Assembly: GCA_947178655.1 (NCBI GenBank)
Contig: CAMWZB010000011.1
Coordinates: forward strand, 1 to 12,988
Reading direction: 5' to 3'
Length of the DNA: 12,988 nt
Origin: an uncultured Porphyromonadaceae bacterium
GTDB taxonomy: Bacteria; Bacteroidota; Bacteroidia; Bacteroidales; Muribaculaceae
Positions 7,346-12,988 of the stretch are shown piece by piece. Each line of letters begins with the position of its first letter. Position 1 is the first letter of the stretch. Below the pieces are notes generated by a model. It worked only from the letters and a program-made list of their open reading frames with translations, was not told the origin of the DNA and searched no databases. A program made the position numbers and the translations under genes.

Positions 7346-8572
7346 TCAGGATATTTTGCGTGTGAAGAATGTTGATATCGCACCTACGATAAGCCCGGTG
7401 ACAGCTACCGTGCCGACTGTGGCGAGAAGGTCGCCCCATTGGAGCGCCACCGGATAGACTTCGATGGATAATGTCGAGGGATCCCCGCTGAGCCGGATCA
7501 GCCCGAAGAGTTCCTGTATGAGGACGAGAACGGCTCCTGCTATGACGCCGGCCACTCCGCCGACCGCCGTGATGAGCCAGCCTTCGACAACGAAAATACT
7601 CCGAAGGTCGTGGCGAGTGCTTCCGAGCATGCGCAGGGTGGACATGTTGTCGCGCTTCTCGATCACCATGAGGCTGAGGGTGGAGACGATGTTGAATGTG
7701 GCTATTATGAGGATGAATACGAGCATGAGGAATGTGACCCATTTCTCAACGGCTATCATCCGGAACGTATCTGCCTGCTGGCGCACACGGTCGAGCACTT
7801 CGAATCCGTCGCCGAGCACACCTCCGACGGCTTTTGCGAGAACTTCGGAATCAACGCCTTCGGCTCCTTTTACATCAATGGCCGAAGCCTCGTCGCAGGT
7901 GTATTCGAGGAGTTCGCGGACCTGTCGCAGTGGCGCTATAATGTATTCATTGTCGTACTCTGACTGGTCTACGCGGAACACTCCTGTCACTGCCACAGGT
8001 ATGCTGCGGTAAGCCGCCGACGGATTGGCAGGATTGATACGGCCTGTGCGCCGTGGCATGTACAGGTCGCCGCACTTCAGAGGGGATGGCCTAAGGCCTG
8101 TGTTCACTGCCACGGACACCGCGAGCTGTACGCCTGCCACGCTGTCGGGCAGGCCGTTGACATCGCTGTATATACCGTCAATGAGCAGTTCGTCCGTATC
8201 CACCATCTTAGGGAAGCGCAACGGGTCCACACCTTTCACCACCACGGGCATCTGCGTGTTGTCTCCCGCCAGCAGAGCACGCTCCTGAAGCACGGGAGCT
8301 GCCACGGACACTTCCGGCAGTGCCTCGAGCATACGGGCCAGCGAGTCAGACCCGGCGAAAGCCTTTGCTCCGACCGGGACCGCTTTCACGTCAGGGTCAA
8401 TCATCGACAGATGGCTCGTGGCGAGCTGCGAGAATCCGTTGAATACCGACAGTACCACCACTATGGCAGCGGTGGCCACAGCCACTCCGGCTATTGAGAT
8501 GCCGGAAATGACGTTGACCACCTTGTGCGACTTCTTCGCTAAAAGATAGCGGAGGGCAATCCTGAAGATCAC
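7346..8572 (-). CDS. LolC/LolE-type ABC transporter permease
   Basis: A 408-residue inner-membrane permease of the MacB/LolC/LolE (FtsX-domain) family. In the Lol system such proteins extract lipoproteins from the inner membrane for transfer to the outer membrane, using the LolD ATPase. The first membrane segment is about 20-45, after the typical start FRIALRYLLAKK. A periplasmic domain spans about 46-275, and three more segments lie at about 278-304, 326-356 and 378-403. The cytoplasmic stretch EKRDNMSTLRMLGSTR (305-320) is the usual ATPase-coupling region. Translation starts at a GTG (8570-8572) that overlaps the rbfA stop as GTGA, indicating coupling. No ATPase gene lies in the window, so its partner must be elsewhere. 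Assignment to LolC or LolE specifically is not possible. Confidence 0.88.
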   Translation of the reverse strand: MIFRIALRYLLAKKSHKVVNVISGISIAGVAVATAAIVVVLSVFNGFSQLATSHLSMIDPDVKAVPVGAKAFAGSDSLARMLEALPEVSVAAPVLQERALLAGDNTQMPVVVKGVDPLRFPKMVDTDELLIDGIYSDVNGLPDSVAGVQLAVSVAVNTGLRPSPLKCGDLYMPRRTGRINPANPSAAYRSIPVAVTGVFRVDQSEYDNEYIIAPLRQVRELLEYTCDEASAIDVKGAEGVDSEVLAKAVGGVLGDGFEVLDRVRQQADTFRMIAVEKWVTFLMLVFILIIATFNIVSTLSLMVIEKRDNMSTLRMLGSTRHDLRSIFVVEGWLITAVGGVAGVIAGAVLVLIQELFGLIRLSGDPSTLSIEVYPVALQWGDLLATVGTVAVTGLIVGAISTFFTRKIS

Positions 8573-8904
8573 TGGTCCAGAAGCGAGTCTATATTGGCTA
8601 TGTAGTCCAGCGAGTCGTCGAGATAGAATTGCAGTTCGGGCACCTTGCGGAGCTGGAAGCGCACCTTCTGTGCCAGTTCATAGCGTATGGTCTTGGACGA
8701 GCCATTGATGCTCTCGAGCATCTCCTGCGACTTCTCCGAAGGGAAAACCGACAGATAAGCTCTCGCAATCGACAGGTCGGGCGACACTCGCACAGCGCTC
8801 ACCGATACGATGACACCATGCGTCTTGGCCGTTTCGCGGCGGAAGATTTCGCTCAACTCCTTCTGGAGCAGGCGTGATATTTTGGCTTGGCGTGTTGATT
8901 CCAT
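8569..8904 (-). CDS. Ribosome-binding factor A
   Basis: A 111-residue RbfA, the KH-fold protein that binds the maturing 30S subunit near the 5' end of 16S rRNA and supports late assembly and cold adaptation. The N-terminal helix (STRQAKISRLLQKELSEIF), the central VSVSAVRVSPDLSIARAYLSVF and the C-terminal VRFQLRKVPELQFYLDDSL are all as expected, including the closing LDD-S-x-D pattern. Length is normal for the family. It is the first gene of an operon with the LolC/E-type permease and a radical SAM protein, and the stop overlaps the next start. A candidate promoter lies about 55 bases upstream. Confidence 0.95.
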   Translation of the reverse strand: MESTRQAKISRLLQKELSEIFRRETAKTHGVIVSVSAVRVSPDLSIARAYLSVFPSEKSQEMLESINGSSKTIRYELAQKVRFQLRKVPELQFYLDDSLDYIANIDSLLDQ

Positions 8905-8959
8905 ATAGTCAGTTATTTTAGTTTAGTCAGTGCATATTTTAAAACACATCACCATACCG

Positions 8960-8991
8960 CAAAGTTAATAAAATCTTTTCAAATAGCCACA
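8960..8991 (-). promoter_or_regulatory. Probable promoter of the rbfA operon
   Basis: The minus strand shows TGTG (8991-8988), 20 bases, then TAACTTTG (8967-8960). The downstream element is a perfect TAnnTTTG and is identical to that of the FKBP operon; the upstream element matches three of four bases. It predicts a leader of about 50 bases before the rbfA ATG. Confidence 0.6.
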
Positions 8992-9147
8992 CTGCTGACC
9001 GCCTTACACTATTCGCATTTGACAGAAATCATTATTTCCGAATATTACTTGCATTTATCACAATAAATACTAAATATGTGGCACACCTTAAAATCAGGCT
9101 TCCCTATGAATTCAAAGCCGTCATTTCCGATGAAGACTAAAACAGTA

Positions 9148-9216
9148 TCTCAGATGAGACGCCTCACTGCAAAACATCTCACCGCCCTCTTTGCGGCCCT
9201 CTTCCTCGTCCTCACG
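9148..9216 (+). repeat. 69-base direct repeat, copy 1
   Basis: This segment is identical to 10400-10468 over all 69 bases by direct reading. It covers six bases before the lipoprotein ATG and the whole signal peptide up to the lipobox of lipoprotein A. Outside these limits the two genes diverge quickly. Confidence 0.95.
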
Positions 9217-9741
9217 TCCTCGTGCGCATCAAGAGAATATTCTTTCTTGGTGTGCGACCAGCTTCGAGGCGATAACGGTTTTGGTTTTATCACTTTCGAC
9301 AGTACATATGTGTCGGGTAATAACTTGCGGAATAAGTGGATTCTTGATTCTGTCCGCAATGCGGTGTCAATACCGTTGAATGATACCTTGATTATTTTGG
9401 CGGCACGGTTGTATCCTTATCCCCCTGGATTTGATGTAAAGTCCGGTTCAAAGTTCATCAATATCTCTTACAAATATAATGGAGATATTCCAGACTATGT
9501 GGCGACAGTCGAGTATTATGATGAGTTGCCTGTATATGACCAGTTTAGCCCGATTATACAATCCACGGCTTATAATTGGGATATAGAAAGGCTGAAATGT
9601 ATGCTGAAGCGTGAGATTCTTTCTAATGAGGGTAAATGTACAATGATTCGTGTGGTAACGCGGAAGAACCGAATCGTTGATTGGGAGGAGTACAGATTTG
9701 ATGAACAGTTATGGAGAGAATGTGATTCTGACAATAATTGA
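9154..9741 (+). CDS. Lipoprotein A of tandem family, unknown function
   Basis: A 195-residue predicted lipoprotein. The signal MRRLTAKHLTALFAALFLVL ends in the lipobox TSSC, so Cys24 should be lipid-anchored. The frame opens at 9076 and has further ATGs, including 9133; 9154 was chosen because the paralog C starts at exactly this ATG inside an identical leader. Family landmarks are TFDSTYVS near residue 45, NKWILDS, PLNDTLIIL, VKSGSKFINISY, and a C-terminal MIRVVTRKNR...DWEEYRF. No known domain is recognised. The mature part is more AT-rich than the leader. The stop overlaps a possible TTG start of lipoprotein B, and the genes are probably cotranscribed. No clear promoter was found upstream. 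Confidence 0.75.
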   Translation: MRRLTAKHLTALFAALFLVLTSSCASREYSFLVCDQLRGDNGFGFITFDSTYVSGNNLRNKWILDSVRNAVSIPLNDTLIILAARLYPYPPGFDVKSGSKFINISYKYNGDIPDYVATVEYYDELPVYDQFSPIIQSTAYNWDIERLKCMLKREILSNEGKCTMIRVVTRKNRIVDWEEYRFDEQLWRECDSDNN

Positions 9742-9755
9742 TAAACAAGCTTAAA

Positions 9756-10394
9756 ATGAAGATATTATCAAATATACATAAATGGCGGCTTACATCCTTT
9801 CTGAGTATCTCCGTTATGCTCGCAGTCTCTTGTGCTCCGGAAAAGAACTGCATGATATGTACGGAGGTACGCGATGACGGCCGTTTCGCCGGATTCGACA
9901 CCACGTATGTGTCGGTGGGTTCGCTGAAGGATAAATGGGTTCTTGATTCGCTCAAAAGCGCCGGAGTCACTTATCTGAGCGACACTTTGATTATCTGCTT
10001 TAGTGAGGGTAAGACTTATTTTCCACCGAGGCTGGAAGGAATTGATGTAAAATATGATTCAACGTACGTTTCAGCCGGTTTCAACGAGTGGCATGGCTGG
10101 AAGGTATCATACTATGATGCTATTGCGGATATATGGTACAAGGCGGATGGAACCTGGTTGCGTATGCACGAGCCAATAGAGAAAATTCTCGCGGATGTGG
10201 CGTTTAAATGGGACATAAAGACTCTTGAACAGCTGTTGAAAAGACGTACTGTAATCAGGAAAGGCGCTTACAGTAAATTCGTGCGGCTTGTCCGCAAGGA
10301 TAACAAAATAAAGCAATGGGATGAATATATATTCCATCCGATTGAATATTGGGAAGTCTCTAAACTACTGCAAGAAAAGGATTCATCCGATTAA
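9756..10394 (+). CDS. Lipoprotein B of tandem family, unknown function
   Basis: A 212-residue predicted lipoprotein, paralogous to A and especially close to D. The signal runs from MKILSNIHKW through SFLSISVMLAVSC, with Cys26 as the lipid site, followed by NCMIC. Landmarks are GFDTTYVS, SLKDKWVLDSL, LSDTLIIC, a FPP motif, then a tryptophan- and tyrosine-rich middle (EWHGWKVSYYD), and the family C-terminus FVRLVRKDNKIKQWDEYIF. The frame is open from a TTG at 9738 that overlaps the stop of A, but the ATG at 9756 gives a proper signal peptide. It ends 11 bases before C. It appears to be the intact member of the B/D type. Function is unknown; the localisation to the envelope is inferred from the lipobox. 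Confidence 0.75.
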   Translation: MKILSNIHKWRLTSFLSISVMLAVSCAPEKNCMICTEVRDDGRFAGFDTTYVSVGSLKDKWVLDSLKSAGVTYLSDTLIICFSEGKTYFPPRLEGIDVKYDSTYVSAGFNEWHGWKVSYYDAIADIWYKADGTWLRMHEPIEKILADVAFKWDIKTLEQLLKRRTVIRKGAYSKFVRLVRKDNKIKQWDEYIFHPIEYWEVSKLLQEKDSSD

Positions 10395-10399
10395 AAATT

Positions 10400-10468
10400 T
10401 CTCAGATGAGACGCCTCACTGCAAAACATCTCACCGCCCTCTTTGCGGCCCTCTTCCTCGTCCTCACG
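10400..10468 (+). repeat. 69-base direct repeat, copy 2
   Basis: Perfect copy of 9148-9216, covering the start region and signal peptide of lipoprotein C. The two copies are in the same orientation 1252 bases apart, so recombination between them would remove exactly one A+B unit and leave a single intact leader. Confidence 0.95.
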
Positions 10469-10983
10469 GCTTCGTGTGTGTCGCGGAAGAACTGTCTGAT
10501 ATGCGACCCGATGATGCACGACGAGACATTCGTGAAGTTCGACAGCGCATATGTGACCGAGAAATGGCTGAGCGACAAGTCGGTTATTGACGTGGTGAGG
10601 CGTGAGGCCGGAAAGCCGCTCGACGATACCCTGATTATCCTGACCACCTATCGGCTCAATAAATATCCCGAAATTCTTGTGAAGTCGGGGGATTCATTCA
10701 TCAGGATAGGATATGATGAGACAGGATGCTGCTCCTCTCCTAACGTGGTGAGGCATTACAGCGGCCGGCCTGACAATTATGAGAATCTGTATGACTCCGC
10801 GCGAGTGTCGGCTATATTCCGGTGGGTCATCGCCGGTCTCAGCGATGTCTGCGCGACATTGACTATGACGACTCGGAGGCTTACAGCGTCATGATACGTG
10901 TGGTCATGAAGAATGACCGGATGCAGACTTGGGAAGAATACAGTTTCGACGACCCGTTCATTCTTAAAGACCGGGATTTATGA
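10406..10983 (+). pseudogene. Lipoprotein C, frameshifted paralog of A
   Basis: Starts like A with an identical signal peptide and lipobox (LTASC), then RKNCLIC, VKFDSAYV, PLDDTLIIL and VKSGDSFIRIGY. The frame from 10406 loses homology after ...FRWVIAGLS near 10845 and would end at 10894 with an unrelated tail. In the next frame, from TGT at 10846, the family C-terminus resumes: LRDIDYDD, MIRVVMKNDR and WEEYSF, ending at the TGA 10981-10983. Adding one base near 10845 would restore a full-length protein of about 192 residues. There is no homopolymer at the site, so this looks like a fixed single-base deletion or a sequence error and not a phase-variable tract. It overlaps D by four bases (ATGA). 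Confidence 0.8.
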
Positions 10984-11282
10984 AGACCGCGATACTCTCA
11001 TCCGAGTGCGCGGTGACGGCCTCATGCGTGACACCACGGAATTATATGGTGTGCAGCGAGATTCGCGAGGACTGTCGTTTCTGCGGATTCGACACGGCGT
11101 ATGTGTCGGCCCGCTCGCTGAAGGACAAGTGGGTTCTTGATTCGCTGCGGAGTGTAGGACTCACCGGTCTGAGCGACACGCTGGTCATCTGTATCTATGA
11201 CCGTCCGCGATTCTTTCCGCCCAAATTTACCCGTATCTGCGTGAAGTCAGACTCGGGAGGCCCCGTGTTCCGTATTCCATAA
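10980..11282 (+). pseudogene. Lipoprotein D, truncated paralog of B
   Basis: A 100-codon frame starting at the ATG that overlaps the stop of C. From about residue 20 it matches B closely (MVCSEIREDCRFCGFDTAYVS, then SLKDKWVLDSL and LSDTLVIC); 84 of 108 bases agree between 9891-9998 and 11085-11192 by hand alignment. The N-terminus is short and lacks the hydrophobic core of a signal peptide, although a lipobox-like TASC remains, so export is unlikely. The protein stops after VKSDSGGPVFRIP, missing roughly the last 100 residues of B, and no continuation is seen before the endonuclease promoter. It is most likely a decaying gene remnant; a short functional protein cannot be excluded. Confidence 0.7.
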
Positions 11283-11312
11283 CGAATTGTCATGCGCCGT
11301 ACACTGTTTTCT

Positions 11313-11344
11313 CTTGCTCCTTTGCCGGGGATTGTGTAATTTTG
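11313..11344 (+). promoter_or_regulatory. Promoter of the secreted endonuclease-like gene
   Basis: CTTG at 11313-11316, a 20-base spacer and TAATTTTG at 11337-11344 fit the Bacteroides consensus with one mismatch in the upstream element. Transcription should begin near 11350, about 20 bases before the ATG at 11372, separating this gene from the lipoprotein array. Confidence 0.7.
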
Positions 11345-11371
11345 TGCTCTTAACTACCAATCAACGATACT

Positions 11372-12298
11372 ATGAAATTAAAGAGCTTCATCATTCTGCT
11401 CACAGCCGTAGTGCTGATGCCCGTGCTCGCACTCGGACAGAAAGCGGCTTTCAACATCGCTTCCTACAATCTCCGCCAGCTCAACGACGGCGACAACCGC
11501 GAAGGCAACGGCTGGACCGTCCGCGCGCCTCATGTCGCCGCCCTCATCAACTATCACGACTTCGACATCTTCGGCACTCAGGAAGGCTTCAAGTCGCAGC
11601 TCGACGACCTCAAGGCACTCCTTCCGGGCTACGACTATATAGGCGTGGGCCGCGACGACGGTGCCGAGGCAGGCGAGCACTCCGCCATATTCTACGATAC
11701 GTCGAAGTTCGCCGTCCTCGACCACGGTGACTTCTGGCTCTCAGAGACCCCCGACCGTCCCGGCCTCGGATGGGATGCCGCATGTGTGCGCATATGCACC
11801 TGGGGCCACTTCCGTCACCTCGCGTCAGGCCGCGAATTCCTCTACTTCAATCTCCATATGGACCACGTAGGCACCACTGCACGCGTAGAGAGCGCCAAGC
11901 TCGTCAAGAAGCGCCTCACCGACCTCGACGCCACGCTGCCGATGTTCCTGACCGGCGACTTCAATGTCGACCAGTTCTCGCCCTCATATGCCGAAATCAT
12001 CAAGGGCGACCTTCTGTGCGACTCGCATGACCGCGCCGGTGTGGTGTATGAGGTCACCGGCACATACAATAGCTATTCTACGGACAGCTACACACCTTCG
12101 CGCATCGACCATATATTCGTGTCGCCGTCGGTGAAGGTACTCAAGTACGGTGTCCTTTCCGATACTTACCGTACTCCGATCGAAGGCGAACAAGCGACCA
12201 AGGGCGCCAACGCTCCGCAGGAAATCGACCTCATACATTATCGTGCCCGCACTCCTTCCGACCATTTCCCGGTCAAAATCTCGGTTGAACTGGAGTAA
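11372..12298 (+). CDS. Secreted endonuclease/exonuclease/phosphatase-family protein
   Basis: A 308-residue exported protein of the EEP (DNase I/APE1/sphingomyelinase-like) metal-dependent phosphoesterase superfamily. Residues 1-22 are a signal peptide with a likely cut after ALG. Catalytic landmarks in order: SYNLR (Asn33), the metal-binding Glu71 in TQEGF, the NLHMDHVG block (His162, Asp164), GDFNVD (Asp196, Asn198), RIDHIFVS (Asp246) and the terminal SDHFPV (Asp297, His298). All core residues are present, so it should be active. The substrate could be extracellular nucleic acid, a phospholipid or a sugar phosphate; many Bacteroidota carry such secreted proteins of unproven role. It has its own promoter and converges on recA with a shared hairpin between them. 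Confidence 0.9.
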   Translation: MKLKSFIILLTAVVLMPVLALGQKAAFNIASYNLRQLNDGDNREGNGWTVRAPHVAALINYHDFDIFGTQEGFKSQLDDLKALLPGYDYIGVGRDDGAEAGEHSAIFYDTSKFAVLDHGDFWLSETPDRPGLGWDAACVRICTWGHFRHLASGREFLYFNLHMDHVGTTARVESAKLVKKRLTDLDATLPMFLTGDFNVDQFSPSYAEIIKGDLLCDSHDRAGVVYEVTGTYNSYSTDSYTPSRIDHIFVSPSVKVLKYGVLSDTYRTPIEGEQATKGANAPQEIDLIHYRARTPSDHFPVKISVELE

Positions 12299-12324
12299 CA
12301 GACCTGATTATAGAATAATATTAG

Positions 12325-12363
12325 TACGCGCGCCCGGAGGTTCTGATACTTCGGGCGCGCGTA
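12325..12363. terminator. GC-rich hairpin between convergent genes
   Basis: TACGCGCGCCCG at 12325-12336 pairs perfectly with 12352-12363 around a 15-base loop, giving a 12-bp, very GC-rich stem. AT-rich sequence but no long T-run follows on either side. It lies 26 bases after the endonuclease stop and 24 bases after the recA stop and probably ends or stabilises both transcripts. Confidence 0.8.
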
Positions 12364-12387
12364 TATTATGGAACGTTGTCGCTTGTC

Positions 12388-12988
12388 TTACAGATCCTCT
12401 TCGATTGAGAATTCGTCCGAGAGTTCGTCGTCGTCATCGAATTCGTCATCGCTCAGAGAGTCCTGTCCGACTTCGCGAGGTTCGGGAGTGTCTGCTGAGT
12501 CTTCTGTGGCAGTCTTCTTCTTGTCCGGACGTAACGAGCGGTTCTTGTCAGCCTTGTGGAGGGCTTCCATGATGGCTTTCTCAAGTTCTTCGGCCAGTTC
12601 AGGATTGTCCATGATTACCTTCTTTGCCGAGTCGCGTCCCTGGGCTATCTTGTTGCCGTTGTAGCTGAACCATGAGCCGCTTTTCTGTATGATGTTGTAG
12701 TCTACGCCGAGGTCCAGAATCTCGCCTGCCCGCGATATGCCTTCGCCGAACATGATGTCGAATTCGGCACGCTTGAAGGGAGGCGCAACCTTGTTTTTCA
12801 CAACCTTGATGTAGGCACGCTTGCCGAGTACGTCGTCACCGTCCTTGATGGGGTTGCGCGAGCGGATGTCGATGCGCACGGAGGCGTAGAATTTGAGAGC
12901 GTTGCCGCCTGTGGTAGTTTCAGTCGGGCCGAACATCTGTCCGATTTTCTCGCGTAGCTGGTTGATGAATATGCACGTGGTGTTGGTG
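12388..12988 (-). CDS. Recombinase RecA, C-terminal part (5' end outside window)
   Basis: The last 199 codons of recA, the DNA-dependent ATPase that forms filaments on single-stranded DNA, drives strand exchange and triggers the SOS response. The frame is open to the window edge, so the true start lies to the right; the internal methionine at 12936 is not the start. Visible are [15 protein letters not shown], the L2 DNA-binding loop region [48 protein letters not shown] and the C-terminal domain. The last 45 or so residues form a tail that starts basic and becomes very acidic ([14 protein letters not shown]), as in other RecA proteins where the acidic tail tempers activity, though longer than in E. 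coli. The Walker motifs are outside the window. Confidence 0.97.
   Translation of the reverse strand, partial: TNTTCIFINQLREKIGQMFGPTETTTGGNALKFYASVRIDIRSRNPIKDGDDVLGKRAYIKVVKNKVAPPFKRAEFDIMFGEGISRAGEILDLGVDYNIIQKSGSWFSYNGNKIAQGRDSAKKVIMDNPELAEELEKAIMEALHKADKNRSLRPDKKKTATEDSADTPEPREVGQDSLSDDEFDDDDELSDEFSIEEDL

Noticed and set aside
9018..9055. Candidate promoter for the lipoprotein array (TTTG followed by TATTACTTG)
   Set aside because: The downstream element does not fit TAnnTTTG and the spacing is off; too weak to list as a feature.
11287..11730. Plus-strand frame running from the end of D into the endonuclease gene
   Set aside because: It overlaps the endonuclease in another frame and its arginine-rich product is typical of a GC-biased shadow.
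1..12988. CRISPR array, defence system or prophage
   Set aside because: No regularly spaced repeats, Cas, restriction, toxin-antitoxin, integrase or phage structural genes are visible.

Overview
The window looks like a chromosomal segment from a member of the Bacteroidota, most likely a gut Bacteroidales (a Muribaculaceae-like genome is my guess, not shown). The reasons are upstream elements fitting the Bacteroides-type promoter (TTG or TTTG, a 20-base spacer, then TAnnTTTG), AT-rich leaders without Shine-Dalgarno sites, many exported or lipid-anchored proteins, and moderate GC. A hand count of sample lines gives about 55% GC in pnp and about 37% in the tlpA-like gene.

Left part (1-1794): an AT-rich, gene-poor stretch. 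It holds a minus-strand TlpA/thioredoxin-like exported protein (387-1166) and a previously untracked 35-residue membrane miniprotein ORF (1283-1390). Two related GAGGCTG/CAGCCTC hairpins, at 48-75 and 1750-1786, flank it.

1795-4068: a minus-strand operon of three FKBP prolyl isomerases. The first lacks a signal (FklB-like), the second has a type I signal peptide, and the third has a lipoprotein signal. They are transcribed from a good promoter at 4037-4068. The divergent gene is pnp (4208-6454, +), with its own near-perfect promoter at 4137-4168.

6472-8991: a bidirectional terminator separates pnp from a minus-strand operon, rbfA - LolC/E-type permease - COG0731-type radical SAM protein. rbfA and the permease overlap by GTGA.

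9154-11282: a plus-strand tandem array of four paralogous small lipoproteins of unknown function, here called A, B, C and D. A pairs with C and B pairs with D, so a two-gene module was duplicated. The second module is decayed: C carries a frameshift, and D has lost most of its signal peptide and its C-terminal half. A and C share a perfect 69-base repeat over the signal peptide. This array is the most novel content of the window.

11313-12988: a secreted endonuclease/exonuclease/phosphatase-family protein (+) with its own promoter converges on recA (-, 5' end outside the window). A 12-bp GC-rich hairpin lies between them.
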